A stretch of DNA of 64,000 bases, taken from positions 33,749 to 97,748 of the forward strand of contig CAZKRM010000010.1 of the NCBI GenBank assembly GCA_964555285.1, read 5' to 3'. The stretch comes from JBBIQV01 sp964555285. GTDB lineage: Bacteria > Nitrospirota > Nitrospiria > Nitrospirales > Nitrospiraceae. The position numbers and the translations under genes were made by a program. This document shows positions 30,514 through 38,051 of the stretch, one piece after another (the stretch's first letter is position 1; the number at the start of each line of letters is the position of its first letter). The notes below the pieces were generated by a model that saw only the letters and a program-made list of their open reading frames with translations, ran no database searches and had not been told where the DNA came from.

Positions 30514-31521
30514 TCAGCGGCCTGACAGCTCTTCCAGCACGGCGGCGGCTAAGAGCGGCAGCATGATCTCATGGTGGCCGGTCAGGGAATAGCCCTTGCC
30601 GCCTTTTTGAGTCGGGCGCCGCACCACGTTCGTCAATGGCCGGTAGTGAGAGAGAAAATCCATGTTCACGGTCGTGATGTTGGTCAGGTCGTGCCCCAGG
30701 TTCCGGCCCAGCGACACGGTTTTCAGGAACACCTCCGGCAGGATCACCGCCGACCCGAGATTGACGTACACCCCGCCTTCCATCCCTGCCACCACCGCAG
30801 CCAGACGACGGAAGTCCAACAGCGAACCGGCCCCGATGGCCGCCCCGTCGGCGGACGGATGCATATGAATGATGTCGGTCCCGATAGCCACATGGACCGT
30901 GACCGGGATGCCGAGACGCGCCCCGGCGGCGAGCACGCTCGTGTCCCGATAGCGGAACTGGCCTTGGTAGCGATTGATGTAATGCCCGATCGCTTCACCG
31001 ATCCCTTGGCCGTCTTTCCACCCTCGGACGATCGCATCGTTCAGCATCCGGCCCGTTTCCTCCGCCATGCCGAACCGGCCGGAGTCGATTTCCGCATCCA
31101 CCTCCTCCGACGTATGCCCCATCAGCGCGAGTTCGAAGTCGTGGATGATCACCGCGCCGTTCATCGCCATGGCGCTGACGATGCCGCGTTCCATTAGATC
31201 CACCAGGATCGGGTTCAAGCCGACCTTCACGACGTGCGCGCCGATGCCGATGATGACAGGCCGGCCGCGCCGATGCGCCTGCGCGACGGCATGGGCCACA
31301 GCGCGGAGAGATTTCACGGCGAGGGTGTCGGGGAGCGATCGGAGGAACTGTTTCAGACTGCCGCCCGGTTTCCAGGCCTGCGCAAAGTGGGTGTGACGGA
31401 CTTTGCTGTGGCGTCCCTTCAGCGGATAGGTCTTGAGATCCGACACGTCGATCGGAGGAATGAGGGGGCGCGAAGGGATAGGAGTGCGGTCAGGCGGTTT
31501 GCGCAAAGAGCTGCTCATCGA
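30514..31521 (-). CDS. Deoxyhypusine-synthase-like conserved protein
   Basis: The ~335-aa protein has a Rossmann-like central part (VIIGIGAHVVKVGLNPILVDLMERGIVSAMAMNG) whose layout resembles the deoxyhypusine synthase / DHS-like NAD-binding fold. Other conserved blocks are GHTSEEVDAEIDSGRFGMA, HVAIGTDIIHMHPSADG and NLGSAVILPEVFLK. Bacteria do not make hypusine, so the substrate is unknown. I recognise the family only as conserved in bacteria. Its start overlaps the 3' end of gmhA, indicating coupling and hinting at a role connected with phosphosugar or envelope metabolism. The start could also be the ATG at 31539. Confidence 0.6.
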   Translation of the reverse strand, partial: SMSSSLRKPPDRTPIPSRPLIPPIDVSDLKTYPLKGRHSKVRHTHFAQAWKPGGSLKQFLRSLPDTLAVKSLRAVAHAVAQAHRRGRPVIIGIGAHVVKVGLNPILVDLMERGIVSAMAMNGAVIIHDFELALMGHTSEEVDAEIDSGRFGMAEETGRMLNDAIVRGWKDGQGIGEAIGHYINRYQGQFRYRDTSVLAAGARLGIPVTVHVAIGTDIIHMHPSADGAAIGAGSLLDFRRLAAVVAGMEGGVYVNLGSAVILPEVFLKTVSLGRNLGHDLTNITTVNMDFLSHYRPLTNVVRRPTQKGGKGYSLTGHHEIMLPLLAAAVLEELSGR

Positions 31522-32068
31522 TGAGTTCGCACAGGACATGGCCGAGCGTAATGTGGCTTTCCTGAATGCGTGCCGTCACCGTCGAGGGCACGAGAAACAC
31601 ATGGTCGGCCATGCCGGCGAGCTTGCCGCCGGTGCCGCCGGTCCAGGCAACCGTGGTCAGCCCCGCCTCGTGGGCCGCTTGCACCGCCTTCAGCACGTTC
31701 GGTGAATTGCCGCTCGTGCTGATGGCGATGGCGATGTCGCCTTTCTGGCCGTGCGCGCGGACCTGCCGGGCAAACACTTCGTCGTAGGCGTAGTCGTTCG
31801 CGATGCAGGTGAGAGCCGCCATATCGGTGCCGAGCGCGAGAGCGGGCAAGGGAGCCCGGTCGCGTTGGTACCGGCCGACGAACTCCGCCGCGATGTGCGA
31901 GGCATCGGTGGCGCTGCCGCCGTTGCCGAACAACAATACTTTATGTCCTTCGCGGAACGCCTGCCCGATGAGCTGTGCAAGCTGGACCATCTTGTCGGCA
32001 TGCGTGCGCACAAACTGGCGCTTCACCTCGGCGCTGTCCTCAAAGGCCTTGAGAGCCCGATCTTTCAT
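31490..32068 (-). CDS. gmhA: Phosphoheptose isomerase GmhA
   Basis: This converts sedoheptulose 7-phosphate to D-glycero-D-manno-heptose 7-phosphate, the first step of ADP-heptose synthesis. The SIS-domain pattern LFGNGGSATDASHIAAEFVGRY is diagnostic, and ALTCIANDYAYDEVFARQV and AIAISTSGNSPNVLKAV are typical. The 192-aa length is normal. The next pathway enzyme in this window is RfaE2 at 23.0-23.5 kb. The downstream deoxyhypusine-synthase-like gene overlaps its 3' end by about 32-50 bp. Confidence 0.95.
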   Translation of the reverse strand: MKDRALKAFEDSAEVKRQFVRTHADKMVQLAQLIGQAFREGHKVLLFGNGGSATDASHIAAEFVGRYQRDRAPLPALALGTDMAALTCIANDYAYDEVFARQVRAHGQKGDIAIAISTSGNSPNVLKAVQAAHEAGLTTVAWTGGTGGKLAGMADHVFLVPSTVTARIQESHITLGHVLCELIDEQLFAQTA

Positions 32069-32165
32069 GGAGAGCGATTCTAGGGGACCCTCGGCGGTCT
32101 GTCAAACGCCGGAAGCTGTCAACAAGCGACTTTTCCGCTTCTCACGAACGCCCTGCCGCTCGCTG

Positions 32166-32196
32166 TTGATCGAGATGGGAGGGGGTGTGATATAGT
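32166..32196 (+). promoter_or_regulatory. Putative promoter of the Csm6-like gene
   Basis: TTGATC (32166-32171) and an extended -10 TGTGATATAGT (TATAGT at 32191-32196) are separated by 19 bp. The ATG is only 8 bp after the -10 box, so the transcript would be leaderless or nearly so, like that predicted for murJ. Confidence 0.45.
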
Positions 32197-32204
32197 CCGC
32201 GCCC

Positions 32205-33470
32205 ATGCCGCACGACCAACCAGTCAAAGCCCTGCTCGTGGCGCTGACGGACGATGCGCCGTCGGCGGTGTACGTCGTCAATCGCCTCAACCCTGAACTG
32301 CTCTGTTTTTTCGTGACCGAGCAGGCCAAGTCGCTCGTGGAACGTGCGGTCCAACCGCAGATCAACCAGATGCCGAGGAGATGGGATTGGGTGGTCACGC
32401 CCGATGCGGTCAATATCACGGTCTGTCACCACGTGCTCGCGCGCACGCTCGACGAGTTGTTGACGACCTGGGAAGTCCAATTCGGCGAACTCGTCGTCGA
32501 TCTCACCGGTGCGACGCCAGCCATGGCGGCCGCGTTGTCGGCGGCCGGCCTGCCGTGGACCTCGCGTGTGCTCACGCTCGTGGATGCGAGCGCCGTGTCG
32601 GAGAAGACCGAAGAGTCGGTCGTGATCGAGGGGCGGGAACGCCTCTGGCTTCAAAGCAACCCGTGGGACGAGGCCGCGCCCGTGGCGCGACGCGAAGGCT
32701 GCGAATTGTTTCACCGAGGGGCCTTCAGCGCGGCGGCTTCGACCTTTCGTCACCTCGAAACCCGTGTGAGCGGAGGGCAGAAACCGTTCTATCGCGCCCT
32801 GGCCGATCTGGCGGATGGATATCAGTTGTGGGAGCGCTTCCAGTACCGGCTGGCGTGGGACAAGCTGAAGACGTCCGTCAAAGCGCTCGACATGGCTGCG
32901 CTGTGGGGTGGGCCGCCGGGATTGAAGACGTTGATCCCTCCGATCAAGGCGAACGCAAGCTTTCTGGAAAAGATCGTGCTCGATCCCGCTGAAGTGAAAG
33001 AATCGGTTGCGTTCGATCTGCTCGCCCATGCCGGCCGCCGTGCGCATGTGGACCATGATGCCGAAGCCGCAATGCAGGCGCTGATGCGGGCCCTGGAGGC
33101 CTTTGCCCAGCAGCAACTCTACAGGCAGTACAAGATCAAAACGTGGGATGTGCAGCCGGAGCAATTACCTGAACCCCTCCGCGAAACCTGCCGCACCTGT
33201 TGGTTGGAAGACGTGGACGGGAAATTCAAGTTGTCGCTGCAGAGTCAGTTCCGCGCGCTCGCCGGGTTGGGTGATCAGATGGGGCAGGCGTTTCTCACGC
33301 AATGGCCGAAGATGAAGCCGCTGCTCGATGCCGCCGATCACGCAGTGCTGGGCCACGGCTTCGAGCCGGTCAAAGCCGAGCGGGTCCAACAACTGTATGA
33401 GGTGGTCGTCAAGCTAGCAGGTGTCAATGAGGCGTCGCTTCCGAAGTTTCCACTATTGAACCTCTCGTGA
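32205..33470 (+). CDS. Orphan Csm6/TIGR02710-type CARF protein with altered HEPN motif
   Basis: The 421-aa protein matches the layout of Csm6/TIGR02710 ribonucleases. An N-terminal CARF domain opens with LLVALTDDAPSAVYVVNRLNPE and CFFVTEQAKSL, and has the ligand-loop motif VVDLTGATPAMAAAL (canonical form DxTSGTKxM). A linker with NPWDEAAPVARREGCELFHRGAFSAAASTFRHL corresponds to the NPxxx...F..G.F..A segment of the family. The C-terminal helical HEPN region ends DAADHAVLGHGFEPV. In active Csm6 this position reads RNxxxxxHG; here the arginine and asparagine are replaced, although HG stays. No cas gene or CRISPR array is in the window. It may sense cyclic oligoadenylate without RNase activity, or have a new role. 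Confidence 0.72.
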   Translation: MPHDQPVKALLVALTDDAPSAVYVVNRLNPELLCFFVTEQAKSLVERAVQPQINQMPRRWDWVVTPDAVNITVCHHVLARTLDELLTTWEVQFGELVVDLTGATPAMAAALSAAGLPWTSRVLTLVDASAVSEKTEESVVIEGRERLWLQSNPWDEAAPVARREGCELFHRGAFSAAASTFRHLETRVSGGQKPFYRALADLADGYQLWERFQYRLAWDKLKTSVKALDMAALWGGPPGLKTLIPPIKANASFLEKIVLDPAEVKESVAFDLLAHAGRRAHVDHDAEAAMQALMRALEAFAQQQLYRQYKIKTWDVQPEQLPEPLRETCRTCWLEDVDGKFKLSLQSQFRALAGLGDQMGQAFLTQWPKMKPLLDAADHAVLGHGFEPVKAERVQQLYEVVVKLAGVNEASLPKFPLLNLS

Positions 33471-33495
33471 AGCGTCGTTCGTCTCTCGATCCTGA

Positions 33496-33570
33496 GTTCC
33501 AAGTTTCAAGTTCAACGTTTCACGTGGCGCCGAAATCAGAAACTTGAAACCTGAAACATGGAACTTGAAA
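33496..33570. repeat. GTTTCAAG-word palindromic array before ybgC
   Basis: Left units GTTCCAAGTTTCAAGTTCAA (33496-33515) are mirrored by GAAACTTGAAACCTGAAACA (33539-33558) and a further GGAACTTGAAA. A second copy of this word family is at 51465-51541. Both copies are preceded by the same phrase, TCGTGAAGCG...TCTCTCGATC, so the unit being copied is larger than the palindrome. Confidence 0.85.
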
Positions 33571-33606
33571 TCGTTGACCGACGCGCTTCACGAGCGACGA
33601 GATACG

Positions 33607-34008
33607 ATGGAAGTTCGCATCTATTACGAGGACACCGACTGCGGCGGCGTGGTCTACTATGCGAACTACCTCAGATACTTCGAGCGGGCGAGGACGCAGT
33701 ACATGGAAGATCACGGCCTGTCGGTGACAGGGCTCCTCAAGGAAGGCACGCAATTTCTGGTCGTCCATGCCGAGGTGGACTATCGGTCGTCCGCTCGCTA
33801 CGGGGAGGTTCTCATCATCGAAACCAGGCTGGCTGAGATCGGGCGCACGTCGCTCACCTTCGCTCATCTCGTCCGGGAACGCACGAGCAGCCGGGTCGTT
33901 GTGGAAGGGTCCGCGAAGCTGGTAGCCGTGGATCTTGACGGCAAGGTGAAACGCTTGGAGCCCCACCTTCTTCATGCGCTCCAGAGCCGGACAGGGAGAG
34001 CATCCTGA
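33607..34008 (+). CDS. ybgC: YbgC-type acyl-CoA thioesterase
   Basis: A hotdog-fold thioesterase of the 4-hydroxybenzoyl-CoA/YbgC group, commonly linked with Tol-Pal genes. The start MEVRIYYEDTDCGGVVYYANYLRYFERAR contains the catalytic YEDTD(C/A)GGVVYYANY motif with the active-site Asp. At 133 aa it is full length. An earlier ATG at 33544 would translate part of the repeat array and is rejected. The stop overlaps the ATG of a 37-aa membrane protein (TGATG). No tol or pal gene is in the window. Confidence 0.92.
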   Translation: MEVRIYYEDTDCGGVVYYANYLRYFERARTQYMEDHGLSVTGLLKEGTQFLVVHAEVDYRSSARYGEVLIIETRLAEIGRTSLTFAHLVRERTSSRVVVEGSAKLVAVDLDGKVKRLEPHLLHALQSRTGRAS

Positions 34009-34121
34009 TGGAGAAGCTGGGGACGTGGATCGCGATTACGGCCGTGGCGATCGGCTTTGTCGTGCTGGCCTGGCTGCTCTTTGCGGAAGGGCCGGGGGAT
34101 AAGAAAAAGAACAAACCGTAA
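34008..34121 (+). CDS. Small single-pass membrane protein (37 aa)
   Basis: ATG overlaps the ybgC stop by one base, and a GGGAGAG sequence lies upstream at good spacing. The product has a short N-terminus, one hydrophobic helix (WIAITAVAIGFVVLAWLLF) and a lysine-rich tail (GDKKKNKP), predicting N-out/C-in topology. The coupling to ybgC supports real translation. The function is unknown. Confidence 0.6.
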   Translation: MEKLGTWIAITAVAIGFVVLAWLLFAEGPGDKKKNKP

Positions 34122-34187
34122 CTCCTCCACGGGCAGCTCTTTCTCCCTAACCCGCATTCGACGCGCCGGCAGGTGCCGATGCAGGCG

Positions 34188-35570
34188 TCAGCAGTTGATG
34201 ACGTTGACGGCGAGCCCGCCCTTGGAAGTTTCCTTGTACTTGTCCTGCATGTCCCGACCGGTCTGCCGCATGGTCTCGATGACGCGATCCAAGGACACCC
34301 GGTGTGTGCCGTCGCCGTGCAGGACCGCCAGGCGGGCCGCGTTGATGGCCTTAGCGGCCCCCATGGTGTTGCGTTCGATGCAGGGCACCTGCACGAGCCC
34401 GCCGACCGGATCGCATGTCAGGCCCAAGTTGTGCTCCATGCCGATTTCGGCGGCATTCTCAATCTGTGCGTTGCTGCCGCCCATGACGGCGGCCAGACCG
34501 GCGGCAGCCATCGAGCAAGCCACGCCGACCTCGCCTTGGCAACCCATTTCTGCCGCGGAGAGCGATGCGTTGCGCTTGTACAACATGCCGATCGCGGCGG
34601 CCGTCAGGAGGAAGGTCCGCACGCCTTGATCGTCGGCCCCGGGGAGGAAGCGCCGGTAATAGGCGAGCACCGCCGGGATGATGCCGGCTGCGCCGTTCGT
34701 CGGCGCCGTGACGACCCGGCCGCCGGCCGCATTCTCCTCGGTGACCGCCAGGGCGAACAGACTCACCCAGTCGAGTACGGTCAGCGGGTCTGTTGTCGTG
34801 GGTCGCGCCTGGAGGTTGTGGAACAGCAGGCCGGCCCGGCGGCGCACGCCGAGCCCACCCGGCAGGACACCCTCGGCGCGACAGCCGCGTTCGATGCAGT
34901 GCTCCATGACCGTCCAGATGCGGTCCAGCCCGACGTCAGTCTCCGAGGGAGTGCGCCAGGCCGTCTCGTTTTCCCGCACCAGGTTGGCAATCGACCGTTT
35001 CGTCCGTCGCCCGATCTCGAGCAGCTCGGCCGCCGAGTTGAACTCGTAAGGCAAGCGGCCGGCCGGTTCGTTCCCGCCTGTGCGGCCGGCCTCCGCCTCC
35101 GCTTCAGTGACCACAAAGCCGCCGCCTAGGGAGTAATATGTCTCGTTCGCCAGTTCGGCGCCGGCCTCGCCGAAGGCGGCCAGCCGCATGCCATTGGGAT
35201 GGCGGGGGAGCGACTCATCCTCGTGAAACAGCAAATCGGTAGCCTCGTGAAACGGGACAGGACACTGCCCGGCTAACTGGAGCGTGCGCAGGGATCGCAC
35301 CTGGGCAACGAGCGGATTGACGGCGTCGGGGTCGATCCTGTCGGGCCGCTCCCCGGAGAGGCCGAGCAGTACAGCCTTGTCGGTGGCGTGCCCCCGGCCG
35401 GTCAAGGCCAGCGACCCGTAGAGGTCGGTGCGTACTCGCCGCACCTGCGCAAGAACGCCTCGTGCTTCGAGCGCCTGGGTGAAGCGAAGCGCCGCCCGCA
35501 TCGGGCCGACCGTATGCGAACTCGACGGTCCAATGCCGATCTTGAAGAGGTCAAAGACACTCAACACCAT
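34188..35570 (-). CDS. sdaA: L-serine ammonia-lyase (one-chain, Fe-S)
   Basis: This deaminates L-serine to pyruvate using a [4Fe-4S] cluster. The N-terminal beta domain opens SVFDLFKIGIGPSSSHTVGPMRAA. The alpha domain carries the cluster cysteines in GCQGEVGVACSMAAAG and CDPVGGLVQVPCIERN, plus TAPTNGAAGIIPAVL. The product is 460 aa from the ATG at 35570, the usual one-chain length. An in-frame ATG at 35618 would add 16 residues without homology. It is the last chromosomal gene before the integron. Confidence 0.95.
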   Translation of the reverse strand: MVLSVFDLFKIGIGPSSSHTVGPMRAALRFTQALEARGVLAQVRRVRTDLYGSLALTGRGHATDKAVLLGLSGERPDRIDPDAVNPLVAQVRSLRTLQLAGQCPVPFHEATDLLFHEDESLPRHPNGMRLAAFGEAGAELANETYYSLGGGFVVTEAEAEAGRTGGNEPAGRLPYEFNSAAELLEIGRRTKRSIANLVRENETAWRTPSETDVGLDRIWTVMEHCIERGCRAEGVLPGGLGVRRRAGLLFHNLQARPTTTDPLTVLDWVSLFALAVTEENAAGGRVVTAPTNGAAGIIPAVLAYYRRFLPGADDQGVRTFLLTAAAIGMLYKRNASLSAAEMGCQGEVGVACSMAAAGLAAVMGGSNAQIENAAEIGMEHNLGLTCDPVGGLVQVPCIERNTMGAAKAINAARLAVLHGDGTHRVSLDRVIETMRQTGRDMQDKYKETSKGGLAVNVINC

Positions 35571-35605
35571 GCGATCGAACCTCCCAACACGGAACGCCGC
35601 ACGCC

Positions 35606-35666
35606 GCTTAACGTTCAAGCTCGGCGGCGGAGCATTAACAGAGTCCGCTGGGGCGATTTTTTAGGC
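35606..35666 (-). other. Terminal attC-like site
   Basis: Read on the minus strand, GCCTAAA (the R'' box, containing the stop of the DUF2442 gene) leads to complementary GCGGA/TCCGC segments. It ends with GCTTGAACGTTAAGC, where GTTAAGC fits the GTTRRRY R' consensus. It marks the distal end of the array, next to sdaA. The R'' box is degenerate. Confidence 0.55.
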
Positions 35667-35918
35667 AGTTGTCTGCGGGGCTGCTTTGCCAACAACCTGC
35701 CATCGTGCTTCAATGGTGTCCGCTGACAAATCAGCACCACAATCCCATTCGACAAAGTAACCGCCGTTGACAACCTTCACAAATTCGTTCTGGTCTCGAA
35801 GCGCGTCAAACGCCTCATATTGAAGATAGGGGCTCACATCAAAACGGCCAATACGACCGTCGTCTGCAACAATGGACAGCACCCAGTTTGGTTGTGCCTG
35901 GAGTTCCGTAATTCTCAT
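35661..35918 (-). CDS. DUF2442 protein (cassette gene)
   Basis: The 85-aa protein fits DUF2442: an N-terminal beta-strand pair (WVLSIVADDGRIGRFDVSPYL), a central FDALRDQNEFVKVVNGGYFVEWDCGADLSADTIEAR and a short tail. DUF2442 genes usually follow DUF4160 genes, and this one overlaps its DUF4160 partner by four bases. The pair has been predicted to be a toxin-antitoxin-like module, but I know of no firm biochemical function. The stop lies in the attC R'' box. Confidence 0.8.
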   Translation of the reverse strand: MRITELQAQPNWVLSIVADDGRIGRFDVSPYLQYEAFDALRDQNEFVKVVNGGYFVEWDCGADLSADTIEARWQVVGKAAPQTTA

Positions 35919-36187
35919 TGGTCAAGCCCTTTGATTGGAAATGGTTTCTTGCCGTTCACAGCCAAGTCCCAGTCAGCAAGCAAATCTTCTTGATGAATCT
36001 CGATCCATGCGACGACCAGTTTGTGTTTATTCGGCGGCAGGTCGCCTGCCAGAAGCGTTCCGTCAGGAATTGAGTACACTGCCACGTTGCCTTGGTAATC
36101 GGCATGTATGTGTGGTACGTGATGTTTCTCGATGTCTCGGAAAAACATGCGAATGAGAATCCCGTAAAACATGGAAATTGTTGGCAT
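35915..36187 (-). CDS. DUF4160 protein (cassette gene)
   Basis: The 90-aa protein opens MPTISMFYGILIRMFF and contains the family signature HHVPHIHADYQG, with histidines that could bind metal or act catalytically. A C-terminal KLVVAWIEIHQEDLLADWDLAVNG helix follows. It is upstream of and overlaps the DUF2442 gene. A second, divergent copy of the same module lies in the next cassette. Confidence 0.82.
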   Translation of the reverse strand: MPTISMFYGILIRMFFRDIEKHHVPHIHADYQGNVAVYSIPDGTLLAGDLPPNKHKLVVAWIEIHQEDLLADWDLAVNGKKPFPIKGLDQ

Positions 36188-36213
36188 GCTATTTTTTGCC
36201 CTTTATCGATAGC

Positions 36214-36276
36214 GCCTAACGCTTTGGCGATGAGCCGCGCCGTCTTTTGGCGTCGGTCTCGATCGCCGGGTTAGGC
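36214..36276 (-). other. attC site (63 bp)
   Basis: Core boxes GCCTAAC and GTTAGGC lie at both ends (36214-36220 and 36270-36276), with inner complementary GGCGAT/ATCGCC and GACGCC/GGCG segments that would fold into the extrahelical attC hairpin. The TAA of the neighbouring DUF2442 gene is inside the box, as in typical cassettes. One of the clearest attC sites in the array. Confidence 0.88.
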
Positions 36277-36531
36277 CGCTCCACGTTCAGTGCCGACGTC
36301 GACGCACTGGTACAATTCCTCAGGTGCGATGTCCGCACCGTTCGGCCAGGCTACCGTCCAGCCGTCGAGGAAGAATCGCCGAAAGTACTTGACGTTCTTC
36401 AGCGGCTCAAAGACCGGCCCCTTCAGGTAGCGTCGGAAGTCGATCGTCTTCTCGGAATTGTCATCGAAGGTCACATGAATCCGGTAGCCGCCTCGATATT
36501 CGGCCTTGGTCACACACGGGATCCTGTTCAT
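36271..36531 (-). CDS. DUF2442 protein, second copy
   Basis: The 86-aa protein MNRIPCVTKAEYRGGYRIHV... has the DUF2442 pattern, with FDDNSEKTIDFRRYLKGPVFEPLKN and GWTVAWPNGADIAPEELYQ. I chose the ATG at 36531 because a near-perfect Shine-Dalgarno, AGAGGAGGCG, lies just upstream; an ATG at 36567 has none. It follows its DUF4160 partner by 19 bp. Sequence identity to the first-copy DUF2442 is low, so the two modules were probably captured separately. Confidence 0.82.
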   Translation of the reverse strand: MNRIPCVTKAEYRGGYRIHVTFDDNSEKTIDFRRYLKGPVFEPLKNVKYFRRFFLDGWTVAWPNGADIAPEELYQCVDVGTERGAA

Positions 36532-36550
36532 GACGCCTCCTCTATTGCAA

Positions 36551-36811
36551 TTATCGCAACGGCTCAATCATTTCGAGCGGCTTGCCGGCCTTCATGCGCC
36601 GCCAGTTAGCGCGGATCTCTGCCTCATGTTCTTTCGCCCACTGCCGGATCAGGCGCCGCGCCGTCTTGGAACCGATGTTGCCGACTACCATCCGACCGGT
36701 GAGGTCAAACTTGCCCCGCTGCCCCTGGTGCTCAGCGTGAAAGTGCGCCGGCTCGTGCTCGTTGTAGAACATCCTGACTATGATTCCGAAGAATATAGAG
36801 ATTGCCGGCAT
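36551..36811 (-). CDS. DUF4160 protein, second copy
   Basis: The 86-aa protein MPAISIFFGIIVRMFYNEHEPAHFHAEHQG shows the classical DUF4160 histidine motif (HEPAHFHAEH). It ends with RRLIRQWAKEHEAEIRANWRRMKAGKP. It heads a two-gene cassette with the second DUF2442. The gene starts shortly after the attC at 36842-36905, leaving almost no room for its own promoter, so transcription is likely from Pc. Confidence 0.85.
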   Translation of the reverse strand: MPAISIFFGIIVRMFYNEHEPAHFHAEHQGQRGKFDLTGRMVVGNIGSKTARRLIRQWAKEHEAEIRANWRRMKAGKPLEMIEPLR

Positions 36812-36841
36812 CCTGCTACCCTACCGCAGATTCTCGTCCTA

Positions 36842-36905
36842 GCCTAACGGAGCGGCGGGTGAGCCGCCGCGTTTTTCAGCGGTCCGCTTCAGCCGCAAGT
36901 TATGC
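36842..36905 (-). other. attC site (64 bp)
   Basis: Minus-strand boxes GCATAAC (R'', containing the stop of the pYEATS gene) and GTTAGGC (R') surround GCGGCTGAAGCGG and GGCGGCTCACCCGCCGC segments. GCATAAC is a variant of the consensus that also appears in other integrons. Confidence 0.8.
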
Positions 36906-37451
36906 CGTCGGAACGTTGATGTACCGCTCGACGACAAGTTTCGGTTTGCCGCTGCGGAAAAAGATCTCAGCGGTCATGTTGAATTCTCCCCAAGCAGCTG
37001 TCCCAATCTCGAAGCCGGACTGGCGATCAGTGGACGTCCGGTCGGGATCTCGAAAAGTTGGATGTAGGTGATAGATGACTTTCTCAACATCATCCAGGAT
37101 CTCAGGCTCGTCCGCGTCGACCGCAATTCTGAGGCGGTAGTATTGTTGACCGCCCCGATCGAGGCTTGAATCGCGAACAGCCTGGTGAGTCATGTAGAGT
37201 GGGTGCGGCAGATCGTCAACGGTACGGGTGTCCTCAACACGCGCCAGAGTCTTTGTGGTAGAAGGGGGAGCCTGCACCGCTCCTATTTTGATACCGCTTG
37301 GCCCGGCTTCAAAGGATGCTCCGCCCTTGATCCTTTCGCTGATAGCGTTGAGAACCTGCTTAACGCCGCCTCTGAACCAAATGGCAAGCCCGATAAGGAC
37401 AAAGGGCCAAACCAGCGATTGAAAAAGCGGTATCCAGTCCTTCACGTCCAT
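36900..37451 (-). CDS. Membrane-anchored prokaryotic YEATS (pYEATS) protein
   Basis: The 183-aa cassette protein begins with one membrane helix (SLVWPFVLIGLAIWF) and a linker. Its C-terminal half, YYRLRIAVDADEPEILDDVE... with VIYHLHPTFRDPDR, FEIGTAAWGEF and MTAEIFF, has the layout of the bacterial pYEATS domain. pYEATS proteins have been proposed, from comparative genomics, to act in signalling or immune systems together with TM segments; the ligand is not known. Finding one in an integron cassette supports a mobile accessory or defence role. Confidence 0.65.
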   Translation of the reverse strand: MDVKDWIPLFQSLVWPFVLIGLAIWFRGGVKQVLNAISERIKGGASFEAGPSGIKIGAVQAPPSTTKTLARVEDTRTVDDLPHPLYMTHQAVRDSSLDRGGQQYYRLRIAVDADEPEILDDVEKVIYHLHPTFRDPDRTSTDRQSGFEIGTAAWGEFNMTAEIFFRSGKPKLVVERYINVPTA

Positions 37452-37466
37452 TTACCCTCTTTGTCG

Positions 37467-37574
37467 GCATAACGAGGCCCGCGGGCCTCGTTCGCCTGAC
37501 CGCTGCGGTCGGGCGAACGGCATGGCGATGAGCCGCGCCGCTCTTTGGCGTCGGGTTCCATCGCTGGGTTAGGC
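37467..37574 (-). other. Long attC site (108 bp)
   Basis: Minus-strand GCCTAAC (37568-37574) and GTTATGC (37467-37473) bracket three successive inverted segments. These include GGCGATG/CATCGCC-type, CGTTCGCCCGACCGC/GCGGTC and GAGGCCCGCGGGCCTC. The length is near that of VCR-type sites. The HTH gene's stop is in the R'' box. Confidence 0.8.
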
Positions 37575-38051
37575 GGCTTCTCCTGATGTGGTCTTTGTTC
37601 GTACCAGGAGATCGACGTCACAATCGAGAACATGCAGGAGGGTCAAGAGCTGATCGACAGACTTGCTGTAGTTTCTCTGGTCAAGAAGACGATAGAACTG
37701 CGTGGCGGACGTCCCAAGCCGCCGGATCATCTCCCGCTTGGACAAGGAACTCGCCTTGACCCGTTTCTGCGCTTCAATCGTCAGCTTATACAGCAGCACA
37801 TCCCGCAAATAGTTTGGATCCTGGTTGTATTCCAGCACTTGCTCACTGTGGACTGTCCCTTCCTTGCCGGATGCAAGCACGTATGTGAAGCCTTCACGCC
37901 CCAGTTCCTGGTCGACAAAGACTCGGGCAATCGGGTCGGTGGCGCTCGGTTGAGGATCGATTTTTGAGTACGGAAGCTGGAACGTCTTCCTCGAAGTCTT
38001 CACCTCGAATGCCTTTTTGCGATTGTTGCAAGTGACTGTTTGGATCTTCAT
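37569..38051 (-). CDS. HTH-domain protein of a putative toxin-antitoxin cassette
   Basis: The 160-aa protein has an N-terminal beta-rich half resembling DUF2442-like or unknown sequence (RKTFQLPYSKIDPQPSATDP, YVLASGKEGTVHSEQVLEYN). A C-terminal helix-turn-helix follows (SKREMIRRLGTSATQFYRLLDQRN, then LLTLLHVLDCDVDLLV). The HTH suggests DNA binding and autoregulation. Its start overlaps by four bases the stop of the short DUF4160-like gene upstream, so the two form one module: small DUF4160-like protein plus HTH regulator. Confidence 0.7.
   Translation of the reverse strand: MKIQTVTCNNRKKAFEVKTSRKTFQLPYSKIDPQPSATDPIARVFVDQELGREGFTYVLASGKEGTVHSEQVLEYNQDPNYLRDVLLYKLTIEAQKRVKASSLSKREMIRRLGTSATQFYRLLDQRNYSKSVDQLLTLLHVLDCDVDLLVRTKTTSGEAA

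Noticed and set aside
33496..33570. Repeat array considered as a CRISPR array
   Set aside because: Units are 7-9 bp, contiguous, and in both orientations with no regular spacers, so they are palindromic word arrays and not CRISPR repeats.
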